NCBI GenBank assembly: GCA_033296885.1
Contig: MU863955.1
Location: forward strand, 108,455 to 172,454
Origin: Triangularia verruculosa
Lineage: Eukaryota > Ascomycota > Sordariomycetes > Sordariales > Podosporaceae
DNA length: 64,000 nucleotides
Direction of reading: 5' to 3'
The position numbers and the translations under genes are program-made. Under the pieces are notes generated by a model, which ran no database searches, was not told the origin of the DNA, and saw only the letters and a list, made by a program, of their open reading frames with translations. Shown piece by piece: positions 31,368 through 42,314 of this stretch. Positions within the stretch are counted from its first letter, which is position 1. The number at the start of each line of letters is the position of its first letter.

Positions 31368-32898
31368 ATGGAGAATCTCCTCAGAAGACGCGCGGCATTC
31401 GTTTGCCACAGCTGTGTTCGGAGCGCTCGGCAACAGTCCTGGCGCAACTACTCCAGTGTCCCCCCTCGGCCAGATATCTACGATGTGGTATGTGTGGGAG
31501 GGGGCCCCGCTGGTCTCAGTCTCTTGACTGCTTTGCGTGAGTCTCTCTAGACTGTACATTGTATCCATTTAAACCGTCTTCCTGACAGTTAGCTCTCTAG
31601 GCGCAAATCCGAACACCTCCCACCTCCGAGTTGCCCTCGTCGAAGCCCAAGACCTCTCCAGGATCAGATCATGGAGTCTTCCACCAGACAAGTTCTCGAA
31701 CCGATGTAGCTCCCTTACACCTTCTTCGGTCAAGTTTCTCGAACAGATTGGAGCCTGGGAGCACATGGCCCGCGACCGGGTACAGCCATATCAGGAGATG
31801 CAGGTCTGGGACGGAGTCTCTGGTGCGCGGATTGAGTTCGACTGGGCCGGTGCTGCCCCGAACACTGGAACTACGATTGCTTATATGACGGAGAACTTGA
31901 ACCTGACGTCTGGTCTTCTGAAACGGCTGGAGGAGCTGGGTGGAGTGTCTACCTTTGACAACGCGAGAGTGGAAGACATCACATACGGCGAGGAAACCGA
32001 AGAGTTGGACCTAAGGGAATGGCCCGTTATTCAGCTGTCCGGGGGCAAGCAACTCTCTGCCAGACTCCTCGTCGGCGCGGATGGAGCGAATAGCCCCGTG
32101 AGGTCGTTTGCTAATATCGAAGCCAAGGGATGGGACTACAACCGCCATGGTGTTGTAGCCACCGTGGAACTGGAAGGTGAGGGATGGGGCGGCGAGTTTA
32201 CAAAGATTGCTTACCAAAGGTTCCTACCGACTGGCCCAGTTGCTATGTTGCCCATGCCTGGCAACTACTCGACATTGGTTTGGTCCACCACCCCGAGCAA
32301 CGCAGCCTTTCTCAAAAGCCTCTCGCCCAAGGACTTCACAGCCATGGTCAACGCTGCGTTCAGACTAAGCACAGTTGATCTGGAATACATGCACACACAG
32401 ACTTCTGGTCAGGATGAGGAATATTCCTGGAGAATGGAACACACTCCCGTAGACCACCGCGCGGTTCCTCAGGCTGTCACCGCCGTCCAAGAAGGCACAA
32501 TCGCCTCCTTTCCCCTGAAGCTACGACATGCGGATACCTACGTTGCGGAGCGCGTAGCCCTGGTCGGCGATGCCGCTCACACTGTTCACCCCCTGGCGGG
32601 TCAAGGTCTAAATCAAGGGCAGGGCGATGTACAGAGCCTCGCGAAGACTATCGAATACGCTGTCACACATGGGCAGGATATCGGTGTGGGAATGTCGTTG
32701 GAGTCATACGTTTCTGAACGATATGCTGCCAACCACGTCCTCCTTGGAGTCTGTGATAAGCTCCACAAACTCTACTCTTTTGGCAGCGGACCTCTCGTGC
32801 CATTGAGATCATTCGGACTAAGTGCTGTTAACGCTCTTGGGCCGCTGAAGACCTTCGTCATGAACCAAGCAGCTGGAAATGGGATCAAGGTCTTTTAG
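31368..32898 (+). CDS. COQ6: Ubiquinone biosynthesis monooxygenase Coq6
   Basis: FAD-dependent C5-hydroxylase of coenzyme Q synthesis, at the mitochondrial inner membrane. Exons 31368-31536 and 31601-32898 give about 488 residues (yeast 479). The N-terminus (MENLLRRRAAFVCHSCVRSA) is basic and fits a mitochondrial presequence. The FAD-binding GGGPAG is at about 44-49, and the C-terminal FAD motif GDAAHTVHPLAGQGLNQG is complete. Family segments FSNRCSSLTPSSVKFL and RVQPYQEMQVWDG point to Coq6 rather than other UbiH-family hydroxylases. The 64-nt intron has a GTGAGT donor and TCTAG acceptor, and removing it joins TALR to ANPNTSHLRV. Confidence 0.94.
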
Positions 32899-33258
32899 GA
32901 ACGTAGTTCGATACCCCGCTCCTCAACATACGGGCCCAGCCTAGCTCCGTTGTACAAATTGTGTTGAATATGTACTATAATAGCCCATCCAATCCCATGT
33001 GCCTGGAATACCGTGGGGTGAGTCTCTATTCTGTTGGGAAAGGAAACCTCGAAAAGGGACTTTTATACTATACCATGCTAATGTGGGCTTCTCCAAGTGA
33101 TCGATACAAGTTTGACAATAAGGATCGGACGATATGTGTGTCTACCCATCGTGGTTGTTTCTGCCTCTGAGCGAGTTTCGCAACTATATGACTGCCTGAC
33201 ATTCTTAGTATTTTCCCTCGAATTCAGCGAGACCATGCGGCTTAAGGAATATTGCACC

Positions 33259-34270
33259 CCAGACCTGTTTTTCCCATCTACTTTTCCTCCAGGCCTGTCG
33301 TTCTTGCCTATTCATTTCCTCAAGCCGGTCTTTCGATTCTTCTTTTCCCTCAGCCCAGTCCTGTTCTCCCACTTATCCCTTCAGACCGGTTCTCTCGATC
33401 TTCTTTCTACCCAGAACAACACTGCTCGCCTACCTAGCTTCTCAGACCGGCTCTCCCCATATGTCTCTTCTCCAGAACGGCCCTGTTCGCCTACTTGGCT
33501 TCTGTGGATAACACTCATCGCCTACTCGACTCCTCAGGCCGGTTCTTCTCGTTGTTTTTCTCCAGGCAGTCCTCTCCACCACTGGGTCTGACTTCTTACA
33601 GTCATCTCCTGGTTGCAGTGCTCGCTGAAACCTTCCCAGTACCACGCGATTTGACTGGCCGATAAGCTTCGCTTATTTATTTCTTCAGGTCAGTCCTCGT
33701 CAAAGTTTGCCAGACCAGTTCTGTCCCTTCCCCAGAGCAGTCCTCCTTACCGATCGATCTTCCCAGGCCGGTCTTCTTCATCTATCCACTCCCGGGCCAA
33801 CCAACCTACTCGTCCCCCCCAAAGTCTCAAATCTCAAATTTCTCTCAAACAGCGTCTATCACCGAAATCCTGCCACTATCACACGCTTTGAAGGGCCTGT
33901 GGGTTTCTCCAGAGTAGCCCTTCTCGCTCAGTGAGGCATCTTTCAGAGTGGTCTTTCTCGCCCACGTTATTTTCACAGGTCAGTTATGCTTGTCTGTCTG
34001 CTTCTCGGATCTATCCTGCTTGTTTTTTCATTCCACAGACCAGTCGTCCTTTCCTGCTTCTGGCCCCAGGCCAATCCTCCATATTTTAATTCCCCCCCCA
34101 TATCAGTCCTATTCGCCCTCAGGGTTTCATTTTTTATGACAGCTCTCCGAGGATCGGTGTCCTGTCATTTCATTTTCTTACCGGCCTTCTCGATCTCAAG
34201 ATACCCGCCAACCAGTTCTCCTTCTCCATCCATTTCCTAAACCAGGCCCCCTCGTCCTCAAGGTCTCACG
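33259..34270. repeat. Degenerate pyrimidine-rich repeat array (CAGRCCRGTYCT core)
   Basis: About 18 loosely spaced copies of a motif like TYTYCAGRCCRGTYCTTCTC, for example near 33290, 33321, 33382, 33443, 33535, 33564, 33686, 33711, 33764, 33910, 33977 and 34034. Spacing varies from about 25 to 140 bp. The motif falls in different reading frames, so it is not a coding repeat. Confidence 0.6.
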
Positions 34271-34299
34271 TCTTCTGAAGGTACGCTCTCTCTTTATTA

Positions 34300-34740
34300 C
34301 AGTATCTTACTTACACGTGAAGATCTCGACACGTCATCATCGCCGATGGCGAATTGTGGCTCCTCTTGAATAGAGTGCCTCGATCGGGTTAGCTGGTGGG
34401 ATACTGGTCTCCTTCCGTTGCCCTCTCCCTCATTCTCTCCCTCGTTCCTGGCATTTCTCCGGGGGTCGGTGCTCTGAGCTTTTCGCTACCTTACTTGCAC
34501 TCGAAAATCTCAAAGCACCCCCATCTACCACGCCGACTTGTAGCGCATTCTACCTAGCTCGGCAGGTCGGTTACTGGTTCTCCTCCCTCTCGAACCTCAC
34601 TTCTTACACACATCGGTCTCTCCGAGCTCTTCTCTTGTTGATTTTATTTTCTGACCTGCTCTCGAAGACTCTAGCACTCGTTCATCGGCCATCCCGACTT
34701 GGGACTCAAGAGACTCGACTTGCTCGACTCGAGGATATCA
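34300..34740. repeat. Diverged ~180-bp direct repeats
   Basis: Segments starting near 34303 (TATCTTACTTACACGTGAAG), 34485 (TACCTTACTTGCACTCGAAA) and about 34660 (CTCTCGAAGACTCTAGCACT) align over tens of bases by eye, with gaps, at spacings of about 182 and 175 bp. Confidence 0.45.
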
Positions 34741-34794
34741 TCATCCTAGTGCTCGTTCGTCTTCTCCGAGCTTCGGACCTTCAGTATCATCTTG

Positions 34795-34867
34795 GTAAGT
34801 GGACTTTTATCGCCTCATCATTTTCTCTCCCAGGCATCCGTGATGGTTAATTTTCTTTTTTTTCTAG
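34795..34867 (+). other. Predicted 5'-leader intron
   Basis: GTAAGT donor at 34795, T-rich tract and TTTTCTAG acceptor ending at 34867 (73 nt, typical length). It lies 660 bp before the start codon at 35530, so it would be a non-coding leader intron of that gene. The GTAAGT hexamer is a consensus donor. Confidence 0.5.
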
Positions 34868-35457
34868 GATCCTAGAGTCTATTTCTCTCGACAACGACCG
34901 CTCCTCCTGCTGCGGACTCTCGCGTCTTCTTCATAGACTAGCGAACCCCAAGAGGTATGAAGCCCAGACCCCCAAAGACATTCGGTAGGCCTTCCAAGAT
35001 AGGCGGCAGGCGCCCAATGATTTGAAAGGCCTATTCAGTCTCTTTTATCATTCAGAAGGCCTACTTCCTATCTTTCAAGACGCTTCGACTACCTTATTTT
35101 TCAAAGCCCTTCGTTTGATTACCATCGTCTCAAAGTAAATCTAACCTCCCGTCACTAGATACCTAGAAGGTCTCAGAGACCTCATTTCTCTGCCTTTAAT
35201 CAGTGGACAACACTTGTCTCATAGGCATCGACGTGGCTTAACGAAGCCTTACCCCTTTCCTGCGAAACCTAACACAGCGAACAATCACGACCAAACTCCG
35301 TTTTGGTAGCGTTACGGTTTGGTGTTGACAACTTACCGACCTGATTCAGCAGAAACGGTTCTTATCCTAGGCTTCCCATCCCTTCTGGTCTCTCGAAGGC
35401 TTCTTACCATACACCACAAAAAGTGGACGCAATCGTTCGTGGCAGGATTACCAACAG

Positions 35458-35516
35458 GTAGGTACCTGATTTGCATCCCTACCTTGATCTCAAAGAAGTT
35501 CACTAATCGATTCTAG
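35458..35516 (+). other. Predicted second 5'-leader intron
   Basis: Donor GTAGGT at 35458, CACTAATC branch-like site and TTCTAG acceptor ending at 35516, 13 bases before the ATG at 35530. Length 59 nt. Confidence 0.5.
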
Positions 35517-35529
35517 GTCATCATACACA

Positions 35530-37215
35530 ATGTGTTTCCGGGAGTTCATCTCATACCAGTGCGCACACCGTTCGCCTCCGGTGTTGCGTACCTGCGCCAT
35601 GACTACAGAGGCCCATTCAAATCCTGTCTGCGATAAACGTCCAGATAGGCAGTACATCGCCGACACAGGCTGCACTGTATGTGAGCGCTGTCATCACGGC
35701 CGGTGGGTTATGATCCGGGAGAGAGAACACCGCTGGATGCATGAGCGCGGTGCTTGTGGGTGTGACGTGGTCTTCCACGGATTGCTCAACACTCCGCAAG
35801 TAAGTGGACTCGATGCCTCTTTTCCCATTTCAGACGAAAGCCGGCTCTTGGGCTTCGGTGTCGAAGAGTCTGAATTTCAAGAGACGAAAGGGAAAGAAAA
35901 GGCAACCATGAAGAAAGCATCTGTTCCGCCCCTTTACACAGAGATCAACACGGCCGAGGGGAGGTCTGTTGTTCAACTGCGAATCAAGAGCCTCTACGCC
36001 GGCGAATGGCGGGATGACCACCGCGCTCTTCACGAGGCCGGCAAATGCAACTGTCACGCCGTCTTTGCCCCCGTCAAGCCCATGATTCCTGACGAGGACC
36101 TGACCCCTGAAGAACGGAAGATGGTCGAGTCTTGGAGAGATCAGGCCAACGCGGCTGAGAGCCAGGGAAAGGAGGTCAAGCCCTACGAGGATGGTTATGA
36201 AACCGAAGATGCGGTCAGTGATCGGCGTTTGAGAGAAATTCAGGAGACGTTTGGCGGCTTTCAAGTCAAAGCTAACGAGGATACGACACCACCGCAGATG
36301 TCGTCTGGCAAGATCTCCCACACTGCCGAGCCCAGCGAACAGGGCTATCGGCGGATGGGCAGAAGAAATGCCCATCCCAAGAGCCAGCCCCCCTTCCAAC
36401 GCCGAAACTTGGGGGGCAAACGCCGTGGTGGGAAAGATCAGGCAAGAGAGCGTAGCCAAACGCACCCCTTGGCGCAACACGCCACCCAAGCAAACTCGGG
36501 ATATCCATCCCAGAGCGGTTCCGGGGCGCCGACCTCGATAGCGCTCGCAAGCCAAGGTTGGGTCTATGACCCGTTCACAAACCAGATGACCATGCTCACG
36601 CACGGCCAGAACGCGTCTCCAAGCGCCCCTGGAGTTTACAACTCCTCGGCTCAGCTACCCCAGCTGAGCCAGGCTGCTCACCCAGCCTTCCCAACCACCG
36701 CCCTCGGTCCAAGTCCCTGGGTTCAGGAGCACACCCAGGTTCAGCAAAAGGCTGAGCCCTTCCGCTGTAGTCCGGGCTTCGACTACTCCAGCATCGACGA
36801 CCCCAACTACGTCGATGTCGTCGGCACCCCCATCTGCGGCATCCCCATCGGTGGCGAAGCCCACATGCCCACCTGGAGCGAATGCGTCCTGAGAAACCCT
36901 GTCCAACCGGCTCACCAGGAGCACAGCAGTGCGGAATCTCAGACCGATGCTACTCCAGCCGCTCTGGCCCCCAGCATCGTTGTCGAGGAGGCTAGTCCTG
37001 TCGAGAGCAGCCCATACACTGTCATCGAGGAGGCTAGTCATGTCGAGGCTGAGACCGGCCCATACATTGTGGTCGGATACAACTCGAACTCGGCCGACTC
37101 CAAATCTGACGCCGGCTATGGAACAACCGACGACGATAGCGCCATTGCCGATGGCGACCTCCTTGGGCCCGGCGGCAGTCCTACTTCTCAAAGGCGGCAT
37201 TCGGCCGTCCTCTAA
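35530..37215 (+). CDS. Cys/His-rich fungal protein with duplicated HR..HE.G.C.C..VF motif
   Basis: A 561-residue protein of unknown function; similar Sordariomycete proteins starting MCFREF are known to me only as hypothetical. The N-terminus is rich in Cys and His (Cys2, 11, 22, 34, 48, 51, 54, 76, 78), suggesting bound zinc. The stretch HRWMHERGACGCDVVF (67-82) recurs as HRALHEAGKCNCHAVF (164-179) with the same spacing. The remainder is disordered: basic RRMGRRNAHPKSQPPFQRR, Gln/Pro/Ser-rich parts and an acidic end with a repeated VEEAS/IEEAS unit. The start follows CACA and is the first ATG after the predicted leader intron. No membrane segment. A role in transcription or chromatin is only a guess. 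Confidence 0.82.
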   Translation: MCFREFISYQCAHRSPPVLRTCAMTTEAHSNPVCDKRPDRQYIADTGCTVCERCHHGRWVMIREREHRWMHERGACGCDVVFHGLLNTPQVSGLDASFPISDESRLLGFGVEESEFQETKGKEKATMKKASVPPLYTEINTAEGRSVVQLRIKSLYAGEWRDDHRALHEAGKCNCHAVFAPVKPMIPDEDLTPEERKMVESWRDQANAAESQGKEVKPYEDGYETEDAVSDRRLREIQETFGGFQVKANEDTTPPQMSSGKISHTAEPSEQGYRRMGRRNAHPKSQPPFQRRNLGGKRRGGKDQARERSQTHPLAQHATQANSGYPSQSGSGAPTSIALASQGWVYDPFTNQMTMLTHGQNASPSAPGVYNSSAQLPQLSQAAHPAFPTTALGPSPWVQEHTQVQQKAEPFRCSPGFDYSSIDDPNYVDVVGTPICGIPIGGEAHMPTWSECVLRNPVQPAHQEHSSAESQTDATPAALAPSIVVEEASPVESSPYTVIEEASHVEAETGPYIVVGYNSNSADSKSDAGYGTTDDDSAIADGDLLGPGGSPTSQRRHSAVL

Positions 37216-38104
37216 AGCAACCATCACTTCTTCCAATCTTTCCTACCTTAGGTACTTAACTTTTTGGAACTTGATTTCAGCATACTGGCATCTATTGTAA
37301 GTAAACAGCTCTCTAGTACGTCCCAAGCTTGGTAGTAGCTTCTAACTCGTGTATTCTGGGAGGTCGGGAACGAAGGGACAAACCTATGTCCAAGATTTGA
37401 GCCCCATTTACATCAGTGATCTACCACCGCCCTCTACAAACCTCTTCACTATCTCGACAGCTTCCAACTGCAATCGATACCACCATCCCCCCCTCCTTCA
37501 AAAGTCGACACAGCCTCTTGCCCAGCTAGTTTTGCCTTCCAGTTTCCTCAGCACGCCTGCTATCTCTTTCGACACACCTCTCAACAATAGTTCAACAGGC
37601 ATATCCGAACAACCCAATAAGTCTCTACATTTCCTTTTCTCTATGCACCAACCCATCATCTTGAGGCCTCGCATCATCAATCTGTCTCCCTCTCATTTTC
37701 CATAGGCTTCTCGAATTTCTTTCCACAACCTTGGAGTCGATCGCTTTACACGCTTAACACCATTGAACGCGACGCCCTTGCGTTTCTTTCATCACGACCA
37801 TGGTATTTATTTCTTTCTTTCTCGGCCTAAAAAAAGAAGAAGAAAGCAGCGACGCTGACAACGACGATCGGCCCAAACAACATGAATATACACAAGTCCC
37901 CTCCCCTTTATCCCCCCTCATCTCTTTTCCCCTGGTCTATCTAGCCCCTTTTCAAAAACAGGCGAAGAACAGAAGGGAAAAAAAGCATGCAGGTTTTGAA
38001 CACCACTCATATCTAACCCACCAGCCCCTATTTCACGTCATCAACAAACTACGCCCATCAACGAAATGGGAATTTGATGATGATGAATTTCTCATTCTAT
38101 CTAT
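37216..38104. other. Convergent 3' region
   Basis: Between the 3' ends of the 35.5-kb gene and the complex I gene. Open frames here, including 37800-38336 on the plus strand, overlap the last exons of the opposite gene or lack features. Confidence 0.5.
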
Positions 38105-39774
38105 TTACCGGTCGACCTCACCTGTAAATTTCACATCTCATCAGCATCTTCGAAACATCTTTCGACTTGAAGCGCAAAAAAAAGGGGCAACTTACCGAAC
38201 ACCAAATCCATGGTACCAATCACCGCCACGGCATCAGCCAGCAAATGCCCCTTGCAGACGTGATCGAAACCACCCAAGTGAGCAAAGCCGGGAGCACGGA
38301 TGTACACACGGTACGGCCTCTCGCTACCATCGCTGACACAATACACACCCATCTCACCCTTGGGCGCCTCAATGGCCGAGTAAGTATCTCCCGGTGGCAC
38401 AGCATACCCCTTGGTATACAGCAAGAAGTGGTGGATCAGGGCCTCCATGTTCTCCTTCATCGCCGTCCTGGGAGGGGGCGAGATCTTGTAGTCCTCCACT
38501 CTCACGGGACCGGCAGGCATCTTGTTGAGGCACTGGTGGATAATTCTGAGCGACTGGCGGAACTCCTCCATGCGGCAGAGGTAGCGGTCGTAGCAATCAC
38601 CGTTGACACCGACAGGGACGTCAAACTCGACTTGGTCGTAGGCGTCATAGGGCTGGGACTTGCGGATGTCGAAGGGGACACCAGAACCGCGAAGCATGAC
38701 ACCGGTGAAGGAGAGGTTGATGGCATCGGCGGCGGAAACGACACCGACGCCCTTGAGACGGTTGATCCAGATACGGTTGTCTGTGAGCATTTCCTCGGTC
38801 TCGTCGATGCGGTCACCGAACTGGGTGGCCCACTGGTAGATGTCGTCGAGGAGACCCATGGGGATGTCTTGGTGGACACCACCAGGGCGGACATAGGCAG
38901 CGTGGAGACGGGCGCCAGATACGCGTTCATAGAATTCCTGAGGGGAAGGGTACGAATTAGTTACTGGGCTTCTTGCGGGTCATGGGTTTTAGAGGAGTTA
39001 TTGTGGTGGATTCAAATCAAACAAAGACGTTGTGTTGTGCAGCTCGATCTCCCCTCGTGATATGCCAGTGTCAATGCCAATATGTGGACTCACCATAAGC
39101 TTTTCTCTCTCCTCGAAGCCCCATAAGAAAGGTGTAAGAGCACCGACATCCATTGCGTGCGACAAGACGGACATTAGGTGGTTCAGGACACGGGTGAGTT
39201 CGCCGAACAGGGTACGAATCCACTTGGCACGGTCAGGAATCTCAACGTTGAGCAGCTTCTCAACAGCGAGAGCAAAGCACTGCTCGTTGGTCATCATGGA
39301 GACATAGTCGAGACGGTCGAAGTAAGGCAAGGCCTGGAGATATGTCTTGTACTCGCACAGCTTCTCGGTTCCACGATGCAAAAGACCAACGTGAGGGTCG
39401 GCACGAACGATCTCTTCACCGGACAACTCCAGAATCAGACGCAACACACCGTGGGCGGCGGGATGCTGAGGACCAAAGTTGACTGTGTAGTGGCGAACCT
39501 TGCGGTCGTCGACCGAGTTCTCGGTGTCGCGAGAGGCTTTCGAGGGGGCTTCCTCCCGGGCGCCGACGATGTGCCTGTAGGGGTCGGCCAAGGGCTCGAA
39601 GTCGGCGTTGGTAGGGGTAAGGCGGGTGCCCTCCCAGGTGATCTCACCAGCTCTTCGGAGAGCCGAGGCGGAGAAGGCGCGGGTAGCAGGGAAGGCCGGG
39701 GTGGTGATGAAGGGCGACGGCCTTTGGCATAGGCGCTTGGCGCTGCGGCCGGCGAGCCTGTACAGCGACGCCAT
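38105..39774 (-). CDS. nuo-49: NADH:ubiquinone oxidoreductase 49-kDa subunit (NDUFS2 type)
   Basis: Core subunit of respiratory complex I that forms part of the quinone site next to cluster N2. Exons 39774-39094, 38937-38196 and 38121-38105 give about 479 residues, the same as the Neurospora protein (478). The N-terminus is a basic presequence ending in the FSASALRRAGEITWEG region. Conserved parts include VNFGPQHPAAHGVLRLILEL (with the HGVLR loop of the quinone site), HVGLLHRGTEKL, RVSGARLHAAYVRPGG and the end GTMDLVFGEVDR. The last exon has only 17 nt and adds GEVDR; without it the protein would lack the conserved terminus. Introns are 156 and 74 nt. It is divergent from the AC40 gene. Confidence 0.96.
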
Positions 39775-40597
39775 TTCTCTGAGGGATTCGGGAGTGCTGA
39801 GAACTTGTCGTCGGTAAGGGGGGCCGAATTGCGTACTCGCGCAGATGCGGCCTCTTCTCCGGCGTCAATGGCTAGCACTGAGGCGAGCTTGGGATATGGG
39901 TGGGGGAGGCTCTTTCACAGTCGAAGCCGTCACTGGCATCAAAGCAGTGGCACTACCTAGCCAAGCTTGCTGATTGGGTGGGAGCTCGAGACCCGGCAGG
40001 GCGTTAATCCGCGCAGGGGTCAATTGAGGGGCATCTCATTGGTCAATTATGTCACTTTCATTCTCATGCTCACGACGTCACTGAGATTTGTGCTACATGA
40101 GCTGTGAGAAACTGGCTGCTGCCATAAGTTGATGAATAAGAGTTGGACTTCATTTCTACAGTTTCAGTCTCTGTTCACTCACATGATATCTCGAGGTGAA
40201 TTGAGTATGGAAATTAATCTCAATGCATATACAGGCGCAGATCGTCGCGACAGAAGATATACTGCCTGATTTGACTCTAGAAGTCAGAGTCTACAGTAGC
40301 TGTAATCAGATAACTGTAAGAAAGTTACGTTACCAAACTTGAAGGCCTTGGAGCTAGAGAGAAGACTTCTGATAACCCAACCTTGGATCTGGATCTCATT
40401 CTGAAAGGCACAGACCACTTCACCGTTTTGATGAAAGCTTATCGGTGGGCCCAGCCAAAGGCGGTCAGAAAGTCCCCGCCAAAGTTTTGAGATTCCAAAA
40501 TTCTGCCGCTGCGAGCCGACCAAAGCTCAAGAATTTCCCAGCGGCTTTGCGACAGCCAGCAACAAACACCCCACCACAACCATCGCAAACAGTCACA
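39775..40597. other. Divergent promoter region
   Basis: Shared upstream space of the complex I 49-kDa gene and the AC40 gene. No other gene seen. Confidence 0.5.
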
Positions 40598-41787
40598 ATG
40601 CCTCACAAACCCCCAACGCAGGAGGAGCTCGAGAAGCGCAAGGTCCGTTGGATTCATTGTTCTCTGGCAAAACTAAACAGCTCGAATACAACGGACTAAC
40701 CCCCCACCAACAGATCGTCGGAGTTAACTTCGAGACCGTCACCGACGTCTCTTCCACCGACTTTCCGGGTCACTACCCAGGCGAAGACCACGCCTGGGAC
40801 ATTGAGCGCTTCAAGAAAGGCTTCTCGGTAGAGTTCCATCAAAACGACCCATATGAAGCGTCCTTCTCCCTCATCGGCTGCGATGCCTCCATCGCCAATG
40901 CCTTCCGTCGCATCATGATCGCCGACGTACCCACCCTCGCCATCGAAAACGTGTTCATCTGGAACAACACCTCCGTTATTCAAGACGAAGTACTTGCCCA
41001 TCGCCTGGGTCTCATTCCATTCACCGGCGGCCGGGAAGGCCTTCACGAGTTTCTTAAGTGGTTTGAGAAGCCCGCCGAAGGTGAACAGCCAAACTGCACC
41101 GACTATAACACCGTCGAGCTGTCCCTCGACATCAAGTGCGAGGACAATGATGACGCCGACTCCAAAGAGACCGACCCTACCAAGCTCTACCACCACGCCC
41201 ATGTCTACGCCAAGGACATCGTTTTCAAGCCCATTGGCCGCCAGGAGCAGTACTTCTCCGGCGAGAACATTATCCGCCCTGTCAACCCTGATATCCTGAT
41301 CGCTAAGCTCCGCCCCGGCCAGCAAATCTCCCTGACAATGCACATGCACAAGGGTGTCGGATCTGACCACGCAAAGTTCTCTCCCGTCGCCACCGCTTCG
41401 TACCGCATCATGCCCACCATTACAATCACCCAACCCATCCTTGGCCGCGATGCCGAGAAGTTCCAGAAGTGCTTTCCCAAGGGAGTCATTGGTCTTGAGA
41501 AGGTAACCGCTAAGGAGGCTGCTCAGAAGGGATCAGGCTATCGGGGCCATGAGGGAGAGCTGAAGGCTGTTGTGGTGGACCCAAAGCGCGATACTGTCAG
41601 CAGAGAAGTTCTCCGCCACGAGGAGTTCAAGGACAAAGTCAAGCTGGGCAGGAGGAGGGATCATTTTATCTACCTGGTAGAGAGCACAGGACAGTGGGAG
41701 AGCGATGCCATCTTTTTGGAATCGGTGTCGCATTTGAAGGCGAAGGCAAAGTCACTCGAGCAGCAGCTTGTCAACATGGTGAGGTAG
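40598..41787 (+). CDS. RPC40: RNA polymerase I and III shared subunit AC40 (Rpc40/RPAC1)
   Basis: Alpha-like subunit that pairs with AC19 to start assembly of RNA polymerases I and III. Exons 40598-40642 and 40714-41787 give about 372 residues (yeast 335). After splicing the start reads MPHKPPTQEELEKRKIVGVN, which fits fungal homologues; the intron has an unusual GTCCGT donor, a GACTAAC branch and a CAACAG acceptor. Family segments are EDHAWDIERFKKGFSVEF, ASIANAFRRIMIADVPTLAI, DEVLAHRLGLIPF and the ENIIRPVNPDILIAKLRPGQ strand. An alternative start inside the intron (ATG at 40648) is in frame but less like the family. Confidence 0.93.
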
Positions 41788-42314
41788 ACGGGCTGGGCTG
41801 CTGAGAAGGGTGGTGGTGGTGGCACAGGAAAGAGATGGATGCCCCTTTTTCTTGTGTATAAAGGAGCAGGGTGAAGGAAAAAGGAGGCGGTATCTTAGAC
41901 CATTTGAACATTCATACTGGTGCAACGGCGTCAAGGAGGCGGGTTTACTCAAAAAATGAGGGGGCCTTGGGTTGTTTTGGTTTTCTGTCTATGTTCGTTA
42001 TTTGTGGTTGTTTAGCCCAGAATTAGATATTTTAGAGGTGGGTGTGTGTCAGAAGAAAGGAAGTGTCTAATTTTCTACTTCTAGATTCTACCTTTGTGAC
42101 CCTCCTTGCTCAGGAGTTCTGTTGTGTCGCATGAATGTGTGTATGCTACCAGGTCTTTGCTTCCCAGACCTTCACCTTGGTATCATCCCACCGCCCCCCC
42201 TGCCTCTTACTATGTCCTGAGAAATGATTTCACCATTTTTAAGCCATTGCTCCTGAACGCCATGCAAAGACATATGAAGAATGATTCGAAAAAATAGAAA
42301 GCAGTCCTCCACAC
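41788..42314. other. Convergent intergenic region
   Basis: 3' regions of the AC40 gene and UBA3. No gene seen. Confidence 0.5.

Larger units (their letters stand above)
32899..35529. other. Repetitive pyrimidine-rich region upstream of the 35.5-kb gene
   Basis: No coding gene is convincing. From about 33.25 to 34.85 kb the plus strand is C/T-rich and made of degenerate repeats (see separate entries). From 34.79 kb on there are good splice signals, so at least the last 700 bp probably are a transcribed, spliced leader of the gene at 35530. Confidence 0.55.

Noticed and set aside
33097..33591. Open frame of 164 codons, Phe/Ser/Pro-rich
   Set aside because: It lies in the pyrimidine-rich repeat array; the repeats do not keep the reading frame, so it is a composition effect.
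40648..40713. Start of AC40 at an ATG inside the proposed intron
   Set aside because: The sequence from there (MDSLFSGKTKQLEYNG) does not match the family, while the spliced start does.
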